Shown piece by piece: positions 54,476-63,436 of a stretch of 64,000 nt of DNA. The DNA lies in assembly GCA_016706225.1 (NCBI GenBank), contig JADJKB010000006.1:62001-126000 (forward strand). Direction: 5' to 3'. The position numbers were made by a program, and so were the translations under genes. Position 1 is the first letter of the stretch. The number at the start of each line of letters is the position of its first letter. The notes under the pieces were generated by a model. That model saw nothing but the letters and a program-made list of their open reading frames with translations, was not told the origin of the DNA and did no database searches. Source of the DNA: Myxococcales bacterium. Lineage in GTDB: Bacteria; Myxococcota_A; Polyangia; Polyangiales; Polyangiaceae.

Positions 54476-57049
54476 ATGAAACAGGCTGCGGTGTTTGCTC
54501 TCCTTGTTGCCGGCTGCGCCGGCGGCGGCGAGCTTCCGGAACCACGTCGTCCGGCCAAACCACCGGTGACCGCAGCGACGCGCGCCAACGAACGCGCCTG
54601 GCTCGAGAGTGTGCGCTTTGCGAGCGTGCCCGTCGGCACCTACGGCCCGTACGTCGCGGACACGGTGAACGGAGGCGTCGCGGTCTGGGCGCAGACGGTC
54701 GAGAAGGGGCGCGCTTGGTTCGGTGTGGCGTTCGGCGCCGATGGCGTGTCGAAGGGACCGGCCGCGCCGATTGCACCGGCCCCGGCCGAGGTCGGCCTGG
54801 CGGTGGTCGAACCCGCGCTCGGCGGCTTTGCGCTGCTCTGGACCCGGCGCGAGGGAGACAAGACCGTGCTCGATAGCCTCGAGCTGGACGACAAGGCGCG
54901 GGCAAAAGCCAACGCGATCACACTGAGCGAGGTCTCCGGCGATGTCGTGTGGGTCGACTGGGTCACGACTTCTGCCGGAGCGCTGGCGCTCTGGGGAGTC
55001 AAGACTCCCGCAGGCGTCGATCTGTTTGCCGCGTTGTCGGGGCGGGAGCGCGTGGAGCCAAAACCGTTCGCGACGGGAGCGCTGGCGTGGCAAGCGGCTC
55101 CCCTCGGGTCCGGCGCAGCTGTCGGTCTGGTGATGCCCGGCGACAAGTCAGCCAGCGGCGGTCAAGTCGAAGTCCGGATGCTCGATCCGGAGGGTGGCCC
55201 CGCGGAGCGGATCAGCGTCAGCGCATCAGCCACGGCCAGCACCGATCTCGACATGGTGGCGATCGATCGCGGCCTCGTGCTCGCCTGGTCCGACCAGAAA
55301 GAGCTCGAGGCGCGAGTCACGCTCGCCGCCCTCGACAGCACGGGCAAGGTCGTGCGCAAGCCGTCTCCCGCCGTCGCCGGTGTCGGCGAGGAGACCCTGG
55401 TTCGACTGGTCCACCCGCACGCCAAGGGCGGACCCGCGTACCTGGCGTGGGAGAGCCTGATCGATCGACCGGCACATGGGCGGACGATCACGCTGGCGCC
55501 GCTGAAGAGCGACGGCACGCTCGGGGTCGCGCGCGCTCAACTCGATCACGTCTCGCGTGACGGTTCGTTGCCCGAGCTGGCAGCCACATCCAAAGGACTC
55601 GCCGCGCTCACCCTCGCGCATGCGTGTCGGCGTGGAGACAGCTGCGCCGGCGCGGCGCTCCTGCCGACCTTCGTGGCCTTCGACGAGAAGCTCGTTGTCC
55701 TTGGCTCCGAGCCGCTGCACCTCAAGGCGTTGAGCGGGGAGGCTCCCGATCTCGCGTGGGGACTGACCTGCGCGAGCCAACCGTGTCGAGTACTGGCCGC
55801 GCGAGCCAAGAGTCCCGCGCCGGTCTTCTCCGTGCGCGCCGAGACGCGAGCGAGTGACTGGGAGCCCGCTGCGCGACAGGCGTCGAACGCGGGGCCACCG
55901 CGCGTGGCATCCCTCGAAGTGCTGGCAAAGACCGATCCTCTGGCTGCGGTCGCCGCGACCCACCTCGGCACGACCTCGCTGGCCGCATGGCTCACCTACT
56001 TCGATCCCGCTGCGCCGTGGCAGCGCTTGACCCGGCCCGCAGCGGACGGGCGCCTGGATCCTCCGCGCGCCTTGCTCCAAGTCCGCGCGCTGCCCGAGAC
56101 CGGCGCGGCGCTACCTGCGGAGACCATCTCGATCCGTGCGCGCTCGCCCGGCGGCGTTGCACTCGCAGCGGCAGCCGCGGGGTCTTCCGAAGCGTTGCTC
56201 GCGTGGACGGCCATCGACTTCAAGCTGCCCCAGGTATTTCTCACCGTGCTCGACGCCAAGGGAAAGAAGCTGCGGCAGCGCATGCTGACGCGGGGCCCGG
56301 GCGACAAAACAGATCTCAGTGTCACGGGCGTGGGGGACGGCTGGGTGGTGGCGTGGATCGACGAGCGCAACGGCGACCCGGAGGTCTACGCCGCGCGGGT
56401 CAATCGCCTGCTTCAGAACGTCGGACCCGAGAAACGCATCACCAGTACGGCCGGAACGGCCTCCGATGTGGCTCTGCTCCGACGATCCGGCGATGCCCTC
56501 GTTGCCTGGTCCGACGCGCGCGACAAAGACCGACCCGGAGTCGGAGACATTTTCGTCGCGAGTCTCAAGGCCGCGGACGCATCGCTCGTGGGCAAGGAGC
56601 AGATCGTCGCCAAGACGCCACACCATTCGCGCTCACCGGTGCTGGCTGCTCTGGGCAAAGGTGCGCTGCTCGGCTTCATCGAAGAGCGCGTGTCCGACGG
56701 GGAGAGCGGCGCCGAAGCGGAGGCCAGAGTCGTCGAGATCGGCGAGGACGGGCGACCCGTTGGCAACTCCACTCCGCTCGCGCTCAAGGGCGTCACCCCC
56801 ACGACCATGGCGCTGGACTGCCAGGGAGACGCATGCCGAGTCCTGCTCGGGGTGACCCGCGGCACTTCCGCCGAGTTGTGGGCGGGGGAATGGGCCGGCG
56901 GCAAGGTTACGGCTCCGGTGAGGCTCATGGCGCTCAGCTCACCCGCGTCCGTCTCCGTCACTCCTAGCCTGTTGGGGCGCGAGCTCGTGTTCGGTGATCG
57001 GGCCGGCAACGAAGGCCGTCCCCGTCGGGCACTGATCGACTGGAAGTGA
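54476..57049 (+). CDS. Large lipoprotein, beta-propeller-like repeats
   Basis: An 857-residue lipoprotein with an unusually short signal peptide and lipobox LLVAGC (Cys14). The body repeats strands of the form GGFALLWTRREGDKTVLDSL, RGLVLAWSDQKELEARVTLA, EALLAWTAIDFKLPQVFLTV, DGWVVAWIDERNGDPEVYAA and DALVAWSDARDKDRPGVGDI: an (L/V)-x-W-x-D/E pattern every 45-60 residues, resembling propeller blades of sialidase/BNR-like architecture. No catalytic residues recognised. It is divergent from the histidine kinase (171-bp gap). Confidence 0.8.
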   Translation: MKQAAVFALLVAGCAGGGELPEPRRPAKPPVTAATRANERAWLESVRFASVPVGTYGPYVADTVNGGVAVWAQTVEKGRAWFGVAFGADGVSKGPAAPIAPAPAEVGLAVVEPALGGFALLWTRREGDKTVLDSLELDDKARAKANAITLSEVSGDVVWVDWVTTSAGALALWGVKTPAGVDLFAALSGRERVEPKPFATGALAWQAAPLGSGAAVGLVMPGDKSASGGQVEVRMLDPEGGPAERISVSASATASTDLDMVAIDRGLVLAWSDQKELEARVTLAALDSTGKVVRKPSPAVAGVGEETLVRLVHPHAKGGPAYLAWESLIDRPAHGRTITLAPLKSDGTLGVARAQLDHVSRDGSLPELAATSKGLAALTLAHACRRGDSCAGAALLPTFVAFDEKLVVLGSEPLHLKALSGEAPDLAWGLTCASQPCRVLAARAKSPAPVFSVRAETRASDWEPAARQASNAGPPRVASLEVLAKTDPLAAVAATHLGTTSLAAWLTYFDPAAPWQRLTRPAADGRLDPPRALLQVRALPETGAALPAETISIRARSPGGVALAAAAAGSSEALLAWTAIDFKLPQVFLTVLDAKGKKLRQRMLTRGPGDKTDLSVTGVGDGWVVAWIDERNGDPEVYAARVNRLLQNVGPEKRITSTAGTASDVALLRRSGDALVAWSDARDKDRPGVGDIFVASLKAADASLVGKEQIVAKTPHHSRSPVLAALGKGALLGFIEERVSDGESGAEAEARVVEIGEDGRPVGNSTPLALKGVTPTTMALDCQGDACRVLLGVTRGTSAELWAGEWAGGKVTAPVRLMALSSPASVSVTPSLLGRELVFGDRAGNEGRPRRALIDWK

Positions 57050-57453
57050 AGCTCGCGCGCTGACCCGGGTCGCCGGAAACGGTGGCGCGCTTGGTGGGTC
57101 GCTCTTGATCCCGTTCGCCGATGGCCCCTCGAGCCCATACTAGGCGCACCAAAAAAAACCCCCGGTGGAGCACACCGGGGGTTCGAAAGCAGGACCGCGT
57201 GGATGAACATGGAGTCTCGCCGCCTGTCGGCAGCGGTCGCGCCCCAAATGCGGTTGGGCGGGCTCGGGAGGAGGCGCACAGCGACTTCCGTGTTCGTGCT
57301 CCAGGCGGGTCTGTGTATCTGGGTCTCTCAGGCACCTCCTTGGCGGTTCATTCGTGAAACCGCGCATGGGCCCCGGCTATTCCGTTTTTTTTTCCTGCGT
57401 CGATCTGGCGAAAATTCGTCGCCTTTTTGCAGTCTCGGCCCCCGGCCGCCGGG
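57050..57453. other. Intergenic region between convergent genes
   Basis: About 400 bp with no gene. It holds the terminator at 57151-57181 and a run of nine Ts at 57385-57393 that is not preceded by an obvious hairpin. It separates the lipoprotein at 54476 from the GH31 gene. Confidence 0.6.
57151..57181 (-). terminator. Rho-independent terminator for leftward transcription
   Basis: CCCCCGGTG (57159-57167), loop GAGCA, CACCGGGGG (57173-57181): a perfect nine-base stem followed, on the minus strand, by eight Ts (AAAAAAAA at 57151-57158 on the plus strand). It would end transcripts from the GH31 gene about 270 nt after its stop codon, leaving a long 3' UTR. Confidence 0.85.
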
Positions 57454-59955
57454 TCATTCTGCGGCCAGCCGAATCACTTCCCAGCGCACCCGGCGTTCGG
57501 GCCCGCCGCTGGCCACGACCCGCACGTCGTTCAGGCTGAGGTCCACCCCGGTCGCAAGGCTCCCATTGAGCCGCAGCCGCTCCACGTCACCCTTCTTGTC
57601 CGCAACGAAGCAGCCCGCGCAGCTTGCGATCTCGTCGTCGGGTACCTTGCTCAGGCCCGCCGGATTCTCGACGTCGTTCGGCAGACGGTAGGCCTCGAGC
57701 TTCGTACCATCGGCGAGTGTGGTCTCCGCGTGCCCGCCGGGCCCGAGCACCACCACCACATCGAGCCGATCGGCGACGTCCGCCAAGCTCACGACACCCG
57801 GCGACGTGGCGGGGGCCAATGTCTCGATGCTCGGGTCCAGCAGCGGCAAGAGCTGATTCTCGACCAAGAACAACGGGAGCTTGCCGAGTGGTGCGGCGAT
57901 GGTGACGCTCTGGTCGCCGACCACGAGTGTGTAGTCCTCGAAGTGCACGTAGCGTCCGGGCGGCAGCCAGGTCTTCTTCTGGGTCTGGGCGCGGCGCACG
58001 ACGGGCGAGGTGTAGAGCGCGGGACCCAGGTAGTACGCATCGTCGATTGCGCGCGCGCCTTCGGACTGGGGGTGCACGAGGAATGGATGCAGCGTCAGCG
58101 GTCGCCCGCTCTTGTGCGCCTCCTGTGCCAGGAGCTGGAAGTACGGAAACAGCCGCGTGTGCAGGCGTGCATACTTGGCGTAGAGCGAGGTCGTCTCGGC
58201 GTCGCTCCAGAGCGACCACTTGGTTTTTTTCCCGATCGGGTTCGAGCAGGCGTTCTGCTCCATCATGATCGGCGAGACCGCGCCGAGCTCGACCCAGCGC
58301 AGGAACACGTCCTTGTCCCGCGGTGCGTCGGTGAGGCACTTGAAACCGGTCATGTCACTGCCCCAGTAGGGAACGCCGCTGGCCGACAGGTTGACGCCGC
58401 CGCGCAGCGCCGAGGGCAGACCTTGGCTCTCGTCGAAGGTCGCCTCGGCGTCGCCGCCCCACACCGCCGGCACGAAGGCCTGGGTCCCGCTGTAACCGGA
58501 GCGCACGAAGAACAGGTAGTCGCCGGGCCGCTCCTTCTCGAGCAGGTCGTGCGCGGCTTTGGCTGATAGCACCGGGTACTGGTCGTGGACCTCGTCGCCG
58601 CGCCGCCCGTCGAAGAACACCGCGTCGCGCGGCGTGTACTCGCCGAAGTCGTGCATCCAACCGTCGTAACCGAGAGAGAGGGTGCGGCTGAGCAGGCCTT
58701 GATACCAGGCCACAGCGGCGGGGTTGGTCAAGTCGACGGCAGCGACCGATAGCAGCTTGCCGGACACGAACTCAGTGAGGGTCGGTTCGCCGTCGGGTCG
58801 CTTGACGAAATACCCATGCTCTTTGCCGAAGGCGTAGTCCGCGGCGGCGTTCGGATGGTTCGAAGCAACGTACGGGTTGTTGTACGCCATGACCTTGTAG
58901 CCCGCCGCGTGCAGCACCTTCGTCCAGTCCGAGAGCTCCTGCTCCCGACCCAGGTGCGAGAGCGCCGGCAAGAAGTGAACGGCGTCGTCGATGCCCGTGC
59001 ACGGCACGTTCTGATCGCGCATGAGCTTCCACTCGAGCACTCCGTCGACCATGACGTTTGGGCTCACGCGCCGGCGCGGGCCGAAGACCCACGGCGTCGG
59101 AATGGGGGGGCGACCCGAATCCGCCGTGTACTGGTCGATGCTCGCGAGTGGGTCGGCGTTGATGTACAAAGTGAGGTCGAAGTGATCGGCGTTCACCGCC
59201 ACGCGCCAGGCGTCGTCTCGCTCGGAGGCAAAGACGACTTCGCTGCGGAACGTGGTGTCGACATGAGCGGCGTAGCCTCGGCTCGACACGAAGAACGGCA
59301 CCGGGAAATAGGTCATGCTCGGGCCGTTCGGCCAGGGATTCTCGGGTCCGATCGCGGTCTTCTCGCCCTTGCCCAGGGCGCCTTCTTCGGACCAGCTGTA
59401 GAGCGCTTGGCCGCGGTGATTGACGCTGCCAAAGCGCTCCCCCATGCCGAAGAAGTGTTCGTCCGTCCCGGAGTGAAAACCGAGCGTGGTCTTGTTCAGC
59501 TCCGCGGAGTCCCCCGCGCTGGCACCAGCCTCGAGTCGCAATCGAACACGATTGCCTTCGAGCGCGACGCGAACGGTCATGCGACGACCGTTGCCCTCGA
59601 GCTCGAGCAGCGCGGACTTGTCATCAGCCTCGCGGACGCGGGCGCGGGTGACACTCTGCCAGGGGGCCTCGTTGGCTCGATAACCATCCCAGCCCGGCAG
59701 GCTCTGGGCCAGGAAGTCCGGCGTGTCATGGGTCGCGCTCGGACCGGCGTAACCGTCTGAGTCGGTGCCGGTCGTCGTCTCGAGCACGCGCCGACCCTCT
59801 GCGTCGCGAAGCTCGAGCCTGAACGGAGAGAGGTGGATCTGGACGCTCGCGCGGTCGGAAACCAGGAGCGGGCCCTGATCGAGCGGCTCGTCGTTGCAGC
59901 CCCACAGGCCGAGGGCAACTGCCATCAGGAGCGAGGAACCCAGCGTTCGAAGCAT
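57454..59955 (-). CDS. GH31 alpha-glycosidase lipoprotein
   Basis: An 833-residue family 31 glycoside hydrolase. Lipobox ALGLWGC (Cys20). An N-terminal beta domain includes GTDEHFFGMGERFGSVNHRG near 165. The (beta/alpha)8 barrel has the nucleophile Asp in YDGWMHDFGEYTP near 433 and the acid/base Asp in VWGGDAEATFDE near 497, then PYWGSDMTGF. WMxDFGEY and RSGYSGTQ resemble the sulfoquinovosidase/YihQ branch more than plain maltases, so the substrate may be an unusual alpha-glycoside. No transporter or regulator for it is nearby. It ends with the hairpin terminator at 57151. Confidence 0.88.
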   Translation of the reverse strand: MLRTLGSSLLMAVALGLWGCNDEPLDQGPLLVSDRASVQIHLSPFRLELRDAEGRRVLETTTGTDSDGYAGPSATHDTPDFLAQSLPGWDGYRANEAPWQSVTRARVREADDKSALLELEGNGRRMTVRVALEGNRVRLRLEAGASAGDSAELNKTTLGFHSGTDEHFFGMGERFGSVNHRGQALYSWSEEGALGKGEKTAIGPENPWPNGPSMTYFPVPFFVSSRGYAAHVDTTFRSEVVFASERDDAWRVAVNADHFDLTLYINADPLASIDQYTADSGRPPIPTPWVFGPRRRVSPNVMVDGVLEWKLMRDQNVPCTGIDDAVHFLPALSHLGREQELSDWTKVLHAAGYKVMAYNNPYVASNHPNAAADYAFGKEHGYFVKRPDGEPTLTEFVSGKLLSVAAVDLTNPAAVAWYQGLLSRTLSLGYDGWMHDFGEYTPRDAVFFDGRRGDEVHDQYPVLSAKAAHDLLEKERPGDYLFFVRSGYSGTQAFVPAVWGGDAEATFDESQGLPSALRGGVNLSASGVPYWGSDMTGFKCLTDAPRDKDVFLRWVELGAVSPIMMEQNACSNPIGKKTKWSLWSDAETTSLYAKYARLHTRLFPYFQLLAQEAHKSGRPLTLHPFLVHPQSEGARAIDDAYYLGPALYTSPVVRRAQTQKKTWLPPGRYVHFEDYTLVVGDQSVTIAAPLGKLPLFLVENQLLPLLDPSIETLAPATSPGVVSLADVADRLDVVVVLGPGGHAETTLADGTKLEAYRLPNDVENPAGLSKVPDDEIASCAGCFVADKKGDVERLRLNGSLATGVDLSLNDVRVVASGGPERRVRWEVIRLAAE

Positions 59956-60110
59956 GGCGGGAGCCTCGCAGCGCCACCGTCACGCGTCGAGAAGTCATGA
60001 ACCGCGTGTGGATTAAGGTGCGCCGGAGTGGGATGTTGGGGAGCTGACTGGCCTGGCGTCGTACTGGTCCTTTTTGAGCGATCGTGCGACGCTTGAACAC
60101 AGGTCACGCC

Positions 60111-61155
60111 ATGAAATTGACTCGCAACGTCTTGGTTTGCACGGCTGCACTCGGGCTCGCGCTCGCTTGCACGAACGACTACGAAGAATTCGGTTTCGGC
60201 ACCGGCGGCGGGGCAGGGAAATCCACAGGTGGAGCCAGCACCGGCGGCGCGAGCACTGGAGGAACGAGCGCGGGCGGCGCGGGCGGGAACTCGGGCGGCA
60301 GCGGGAACACCGGTGGGACGACTAGCGGCGGTGGCACTGGCAACACGGGTGGCACGACCAGCGGTGGTGGCACTGGCAACACCGGCGGAACCACTAGCGG
60401 CGGCGGAACCACTAGCGGCGGCGGAACCACCAGCGGCGGCGGAACCACCAGCGGCGGCGGAACCACCAGCGGCGGCGGAACCACCAGCGGTGGCGGAACC
60501 ACCAGCGGCGGCGGAACCACCAGCGGCGGCGGAACCACCAGCGGCGGCGGAACCACCAGCGGCGGCGGAACTACGGGAACCGGCGGCGCGACAGGCGGCA
60601 CCGGTGGCGCGACCGGCGGCACCGGCGGCGCGACAGGCGGCACCGGCGGCGCAACCGGCGGCACCGGTGCGGCGCACCGGCGGCGCAACCGGCGGCACCG
60701 GCGGCGCGACGGGCGGCACCGGCGGCGCGACGGGCGGCACCGGCGGTGCGACGGGCGGCACCGGCGGCGCGACGGGCGGCACCGGTGGCACGACGGGCAA
60801 TCAATGCCCCGGCACCGCGCCCGCCAACAACTCGGCCTGCACCGCCGCCGGCGCAATGTGCAAGTACGGCAACAACCAGTGCACTTGCTGGGGCGATCAG
60901 TGGCATTGCAACCCCTGCCCGGCGAACGCCCCCAGCCAAGGTTCGAACTGCGGCACGTTCGGTTATGCGTGTAACTACGACTCCACGGCCTGCGGCTGCG
61001 ACTTCCAGAACACGGACTGGCAGTGTTTGACCTGCCCGGCCACCAAACCCGCGGACGAGAGCACGTGCAGCGATCAGAGCGCTGTGTGCCCCTACACCGG
61101 CTCCTTCTGCCGCTGCCGCTGGACCGGGTCGGCGATGCGCTGGGACTGCCCTTGA
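60111..61155 (+). CDS. Lipoprotein with long Gly/Thr/Ser stalk, frameshifted in the stalk
   Basis: Signal peptide and lipobox LGLALAC (Cys20), an acidic patch, then a stalk of TGG and TTSGGG repeats. Near 60668 (GGCACCGGTGCGGCGCACC) the frame shifts, so the direct translation turns into His/Arg-rich nonsense and stops at 60974. The original reading resumes in the next frame as GGATGGTGG repeats and three Cys-rich units (CKYGNNQCTCWGDQWHC, CPANAPSQGSNCGTF, CPATKPADESTCSD) ending at 61155. This is a paralog of the lipoprotein at 23194. The indel lies in repeat DNA, where slippage or sequencing error are both likely. Confidence 0.75.
60391..60573 (+). repeat. Ten tandem 18-nt units (TTSGGG) in the lipoprotein stalk
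   Basis: Ten in-frame units of AGCGGCGGCGGAACCACC or one-base variants encode TTSGGG. They are preceded by three longer units encoding GNTGG-TTSGGG and followed by GGCACCGGCGGCGCGAC-type units (GGTGGAT). Units are multiples of three, so only non-unit indels break the frame. Confidence 0.9.
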
Positions 61156-61214
61156 GCCCGGTCTATCGACGATTCGCGTTCACCTCCACGAACCGACCAC
61201 ACTAAGCTGCCACC

Positions 61215-61904
61215 GTGATCACCAGGTTGCTGGCGGGGGTTCGCCGGTTTCGGACCGAGATCTATCCGAAACACGAGGAGCTCTATCGCAGCCTCGCGCA
61301 CGGCCAGTCGCCTCACACGCTGATGGTGACGTGCTCGGACTCGCGCCTCGATCCGCATCTCATCACCCAGAGTTTGCCTGGCGAGCTGTTCGTGCTGCGC
61401 AACGCTGGCAACATCGTCCCGCCCCACTCCGCCACGGGAAACAGTGAAGAAGCCACGATCGAGTTTGCCCTGGCGAAGCTGGACGTGCGCTGTATCGTCG
61501 TGTGCGGCCACAGCAACTGTGGCGCCATGGGCGCGCTAGTCGGTCAGGTCGACATCTCCGATCTGCATGAAGTGCAGGAATGGCTGAGGCACGCGAAACC
61601 GGTGCGAGAGGAGCCGTGGGATCCCAGGCTCTCGGCCGCGGAGCGAGTCCGGACCGCGGTGCAGCGCAACGTCCTGCTCCAGGTCGAGCACCTGCGCACC
61701 CACCCGACGGTGCAAGAACGCCTGGATGCCGGCACTCTCACCCTCTACGGTTGGGTCTTCGACATCGAGACGGGCGACGTGCTGGGCTACGACGCCGAGA
61801 CCGAGACCTATCAGTCGCTTTCGGAGCGAGCCGACCCCGAGCTGGCGATGCGCATCGATCTCGCACACACGCCGCGGGGCAGTCAGACGCCGTCCGAGCG
61901 CTGA
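61215..61904 (+). CDS. Beta-class carbonic anhydrase
   Basis: A 229-residue enzyme catalysing CO2/HCO3- interconversion. Zinc ligands Cys40 (VTCSDSRLDP), His99 and Cys102 (CGHSNCGAM); the Asp42/Arg44 dyad is present. FVLRNAGNIVPP and TIEFALAKLDVRCIVV are typical, and GWVFDIETGDVLGY closes the fold. GTG start 12 nt after a weak purine-rich stretch. Cytoplasmic, no signal peptide. It stands alone, 59 bp after the stalk lipoprotein and 73 bp before the M20 peptidase, on the same strand. Confidence 0.95.
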   Translation: MITRLLAGVRRFRTEIYPKHEELYRSLAHGQSPHTLMVTCSDSRLDPHLITQSLPGELFVLRNAGNIVPPHSATGNSEEATIEFALAKLDVRCIVVCGHSNCGAMGALVGQVDISDLHEVQEWLRHAKPVREEPWDPRLSAAERVRTAVQRNVLLQVEHLRTHPTVQERLDAGTLTLYGWVFDIETGDVLGYDAETETYQSLSERADPELAMRIDLAHTPRGSQTPSER

Positions 61905-61977
61905 GCGACCAAGCGCCACCCCGCGCAAACTCCGCGGGTGACGGCGCCCCGGCGAGCCCTGCTAGGATGCGGCTCCA

Positions 61978-63387
61978 ATGGGTTCCCGCCTCGACTCGAA
62001 ATCCCTCGCACGTTACGTCGCTGAGTCGCGCCCCGAGTTCGAGGCTGAGCTACGCCGGCTGGTCGAGATCCCGACGGTGAGCTTGCTAGCCGAGCACCGA
62101 AGCGACATTCGGCGCGGTGCAGAGGCTGCGGCCAAGGCCGTGACTCGACGCGGCGGAACCGCTGAGGTGCTCGAGACACGCGGCAACCCCGTCGTCATCG
62201 GTCGCTTCCTGAGCGACCCAAAACACCCGACCGTCACCGTCTACAACCACCTCGACGTGCAACCCGCCGAGGGCGAGAGCTGGAAGCGGGAGCCTTTCCG
62301 CTTGAGCATCGAGGGTGACCGGTACTACGGGCGCGGCGCCACGGACGACAAGGGACCTGCGCTGTCGGTGCTCTTCGCCGCAGCGTTTGCCAAGAAGGTT
62401 GGACTGCCCGTCAACATCCAGTTCATCTGGGAGCTCGAAGAAGAGATCGGTAGCCCGAACTTCAACGCCTTCTTGCAGAAGCATCACAAGGCGCTGCGCT
62501 CGGACGTCGTCATCGTGTCGGACACGGTCTGGCTCGCGAAGGGCAAACCCGCGATGCCGAGCGGGCTGCGCGGCCTGCAGGGCGCGACCCTGCGCCTCGA
62601 GACCGGCACTGCGGACGTGCACTCCGGCTTGACCGGCGGCGGTGCCAGAAATCCGGTGATTGAGCTGGCCAATCTGCTTGCGAAGCTCTCGGACGGAGGC
62701 ACCGGCAAGGTCCGGATCAAAGGTTTCTACGACGACGTGATCCCGATCTCGAAGGCCGAGCTCGCGTCGTTCGAGCGCTGTGGTTTCTCCATGGCGCGTT
62801 TCAAGAAGGTCTACGGCCTGCGATCACTGCGCAGCAACGACCCCTTGGAGATCATGCAGGCCATCTGGTCGCGTCCCACCTTCGAGGTCCATGGCATCGC
62901 CGGCGGCTACCAGGGGCCGGGCATCAAGACCATCGTTCCGCCGTTTGCCGAAGCAAAGGTCAGCCTGCGTCTCGTGCCCGACCAGACTCCTGCCAAGGCC
63001 TTCGAGCTCTTGGCCGCCGAGGTGAAGCGCCTGAACCCCGACGTTGTCGTCACCGCCGAGAGCGCGCTCGCTCCGTTTCGCGGCGAGACGACGGGACCGC
63101 TGGCGGAGGCGGCGGCTTCCGCCCTGAAGTACGGGTTCGGCCAGCGCCCAGCGTTCGTACGCGAGGGCGGCAGCATCGGCGCCGTGGTGACGATGAAACG
63201 CCACCTCGCTTGCCCCATTCATTTCATCGGGTTGTCCTTGCCCGATCACGGGTATCACGCGCCGAACGAATACTTCGACTGGGGACAGGCCGCGGGTGGC
63301 ATGCGCACCTTCGTGAAGTACTTCGAGCTCGCTCCGGCTGCACTGGCAGCCAGCCGGCCGGCGGCTCCCCGGCGGCGCGCGCGCTGA
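61978..63387 (+). CDS. M20-family metallopeptidase (dipeptidase-like)
   Basis: A 469-residue zinc peptidase. VTVYNHLDVQP (His91), GRGATDDKGP (Asp near 122) and WELEEEIGS (Glu near 153) give the metal and general-base residues; DVHSGLTGG is the dimerisation-domain motif, and REGGSIGAVVTM with PDHGYHAPNEYF closes the active site. Length and motifs fit CNDP/PepV-like dipeptidases. The C-terminal Ala/Pro/Arg tail is low-complexity. Cytoplasmic. Confidence 0.92.
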   Translation: MGSRLDSKSLARYVAESRPEFEAELRRLVEIPTVSLLAEHRSDIRRGAEAAAKAVTRRGGTAEVLETRGNPVVIGRFLSDPKHPTVTVYNHLDVQPAEGESWKREPFRLSIEGDRYYGRGATDDKGPALSVLFAAAFAKKVGLPVNIQFIWELEEEIGSPNFNAFLQKHHKALRSDVVIVSDTVWLAKGKPAMPSGLRGLQGATLRLETGTADVHSGLTGGGARNPVIELANLLAKLSDGGTGKVRIKGFYDDVIPISKAELASFERCGFSMARFKKVYGLRSLRSNDPLEIMQAIWSRPTFEVHGIAGGYQGPGIKTIVPPFAEAKVSLRLVPDQTPAKAFELLAAEVKRLNPDVVVTAESALAPFRGETTGPLAEAAASALKYGFGQRPAFVREGGSIGAVVTMKRHLACPIHFIGLSLPDHGYHAPNEYFDWGQAAGGMRTFVKYFELAPAALAASRPAAPRRRAR

Positions 63388-63436
63388 AGACCCCGGGCAT
63401 CTCGGGTCCCTGATAGACTGTCTCTGGGGCGCGGCC

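Noticed and set aside
57385..57393. Run of nine Ts as a possible plus-strand terminator for the lipoprotein at 54476
   Set aside because: I could not find a convincing GC-rich hairpin immediately before it, and it lies about 340 nt past the stop codon.
60179..60856. Minus-strand frame encoding PPLVV repeats
   Set aside because: Antisense shadow of the TTSGGG repeat tract in the lipoprotein at 60111.
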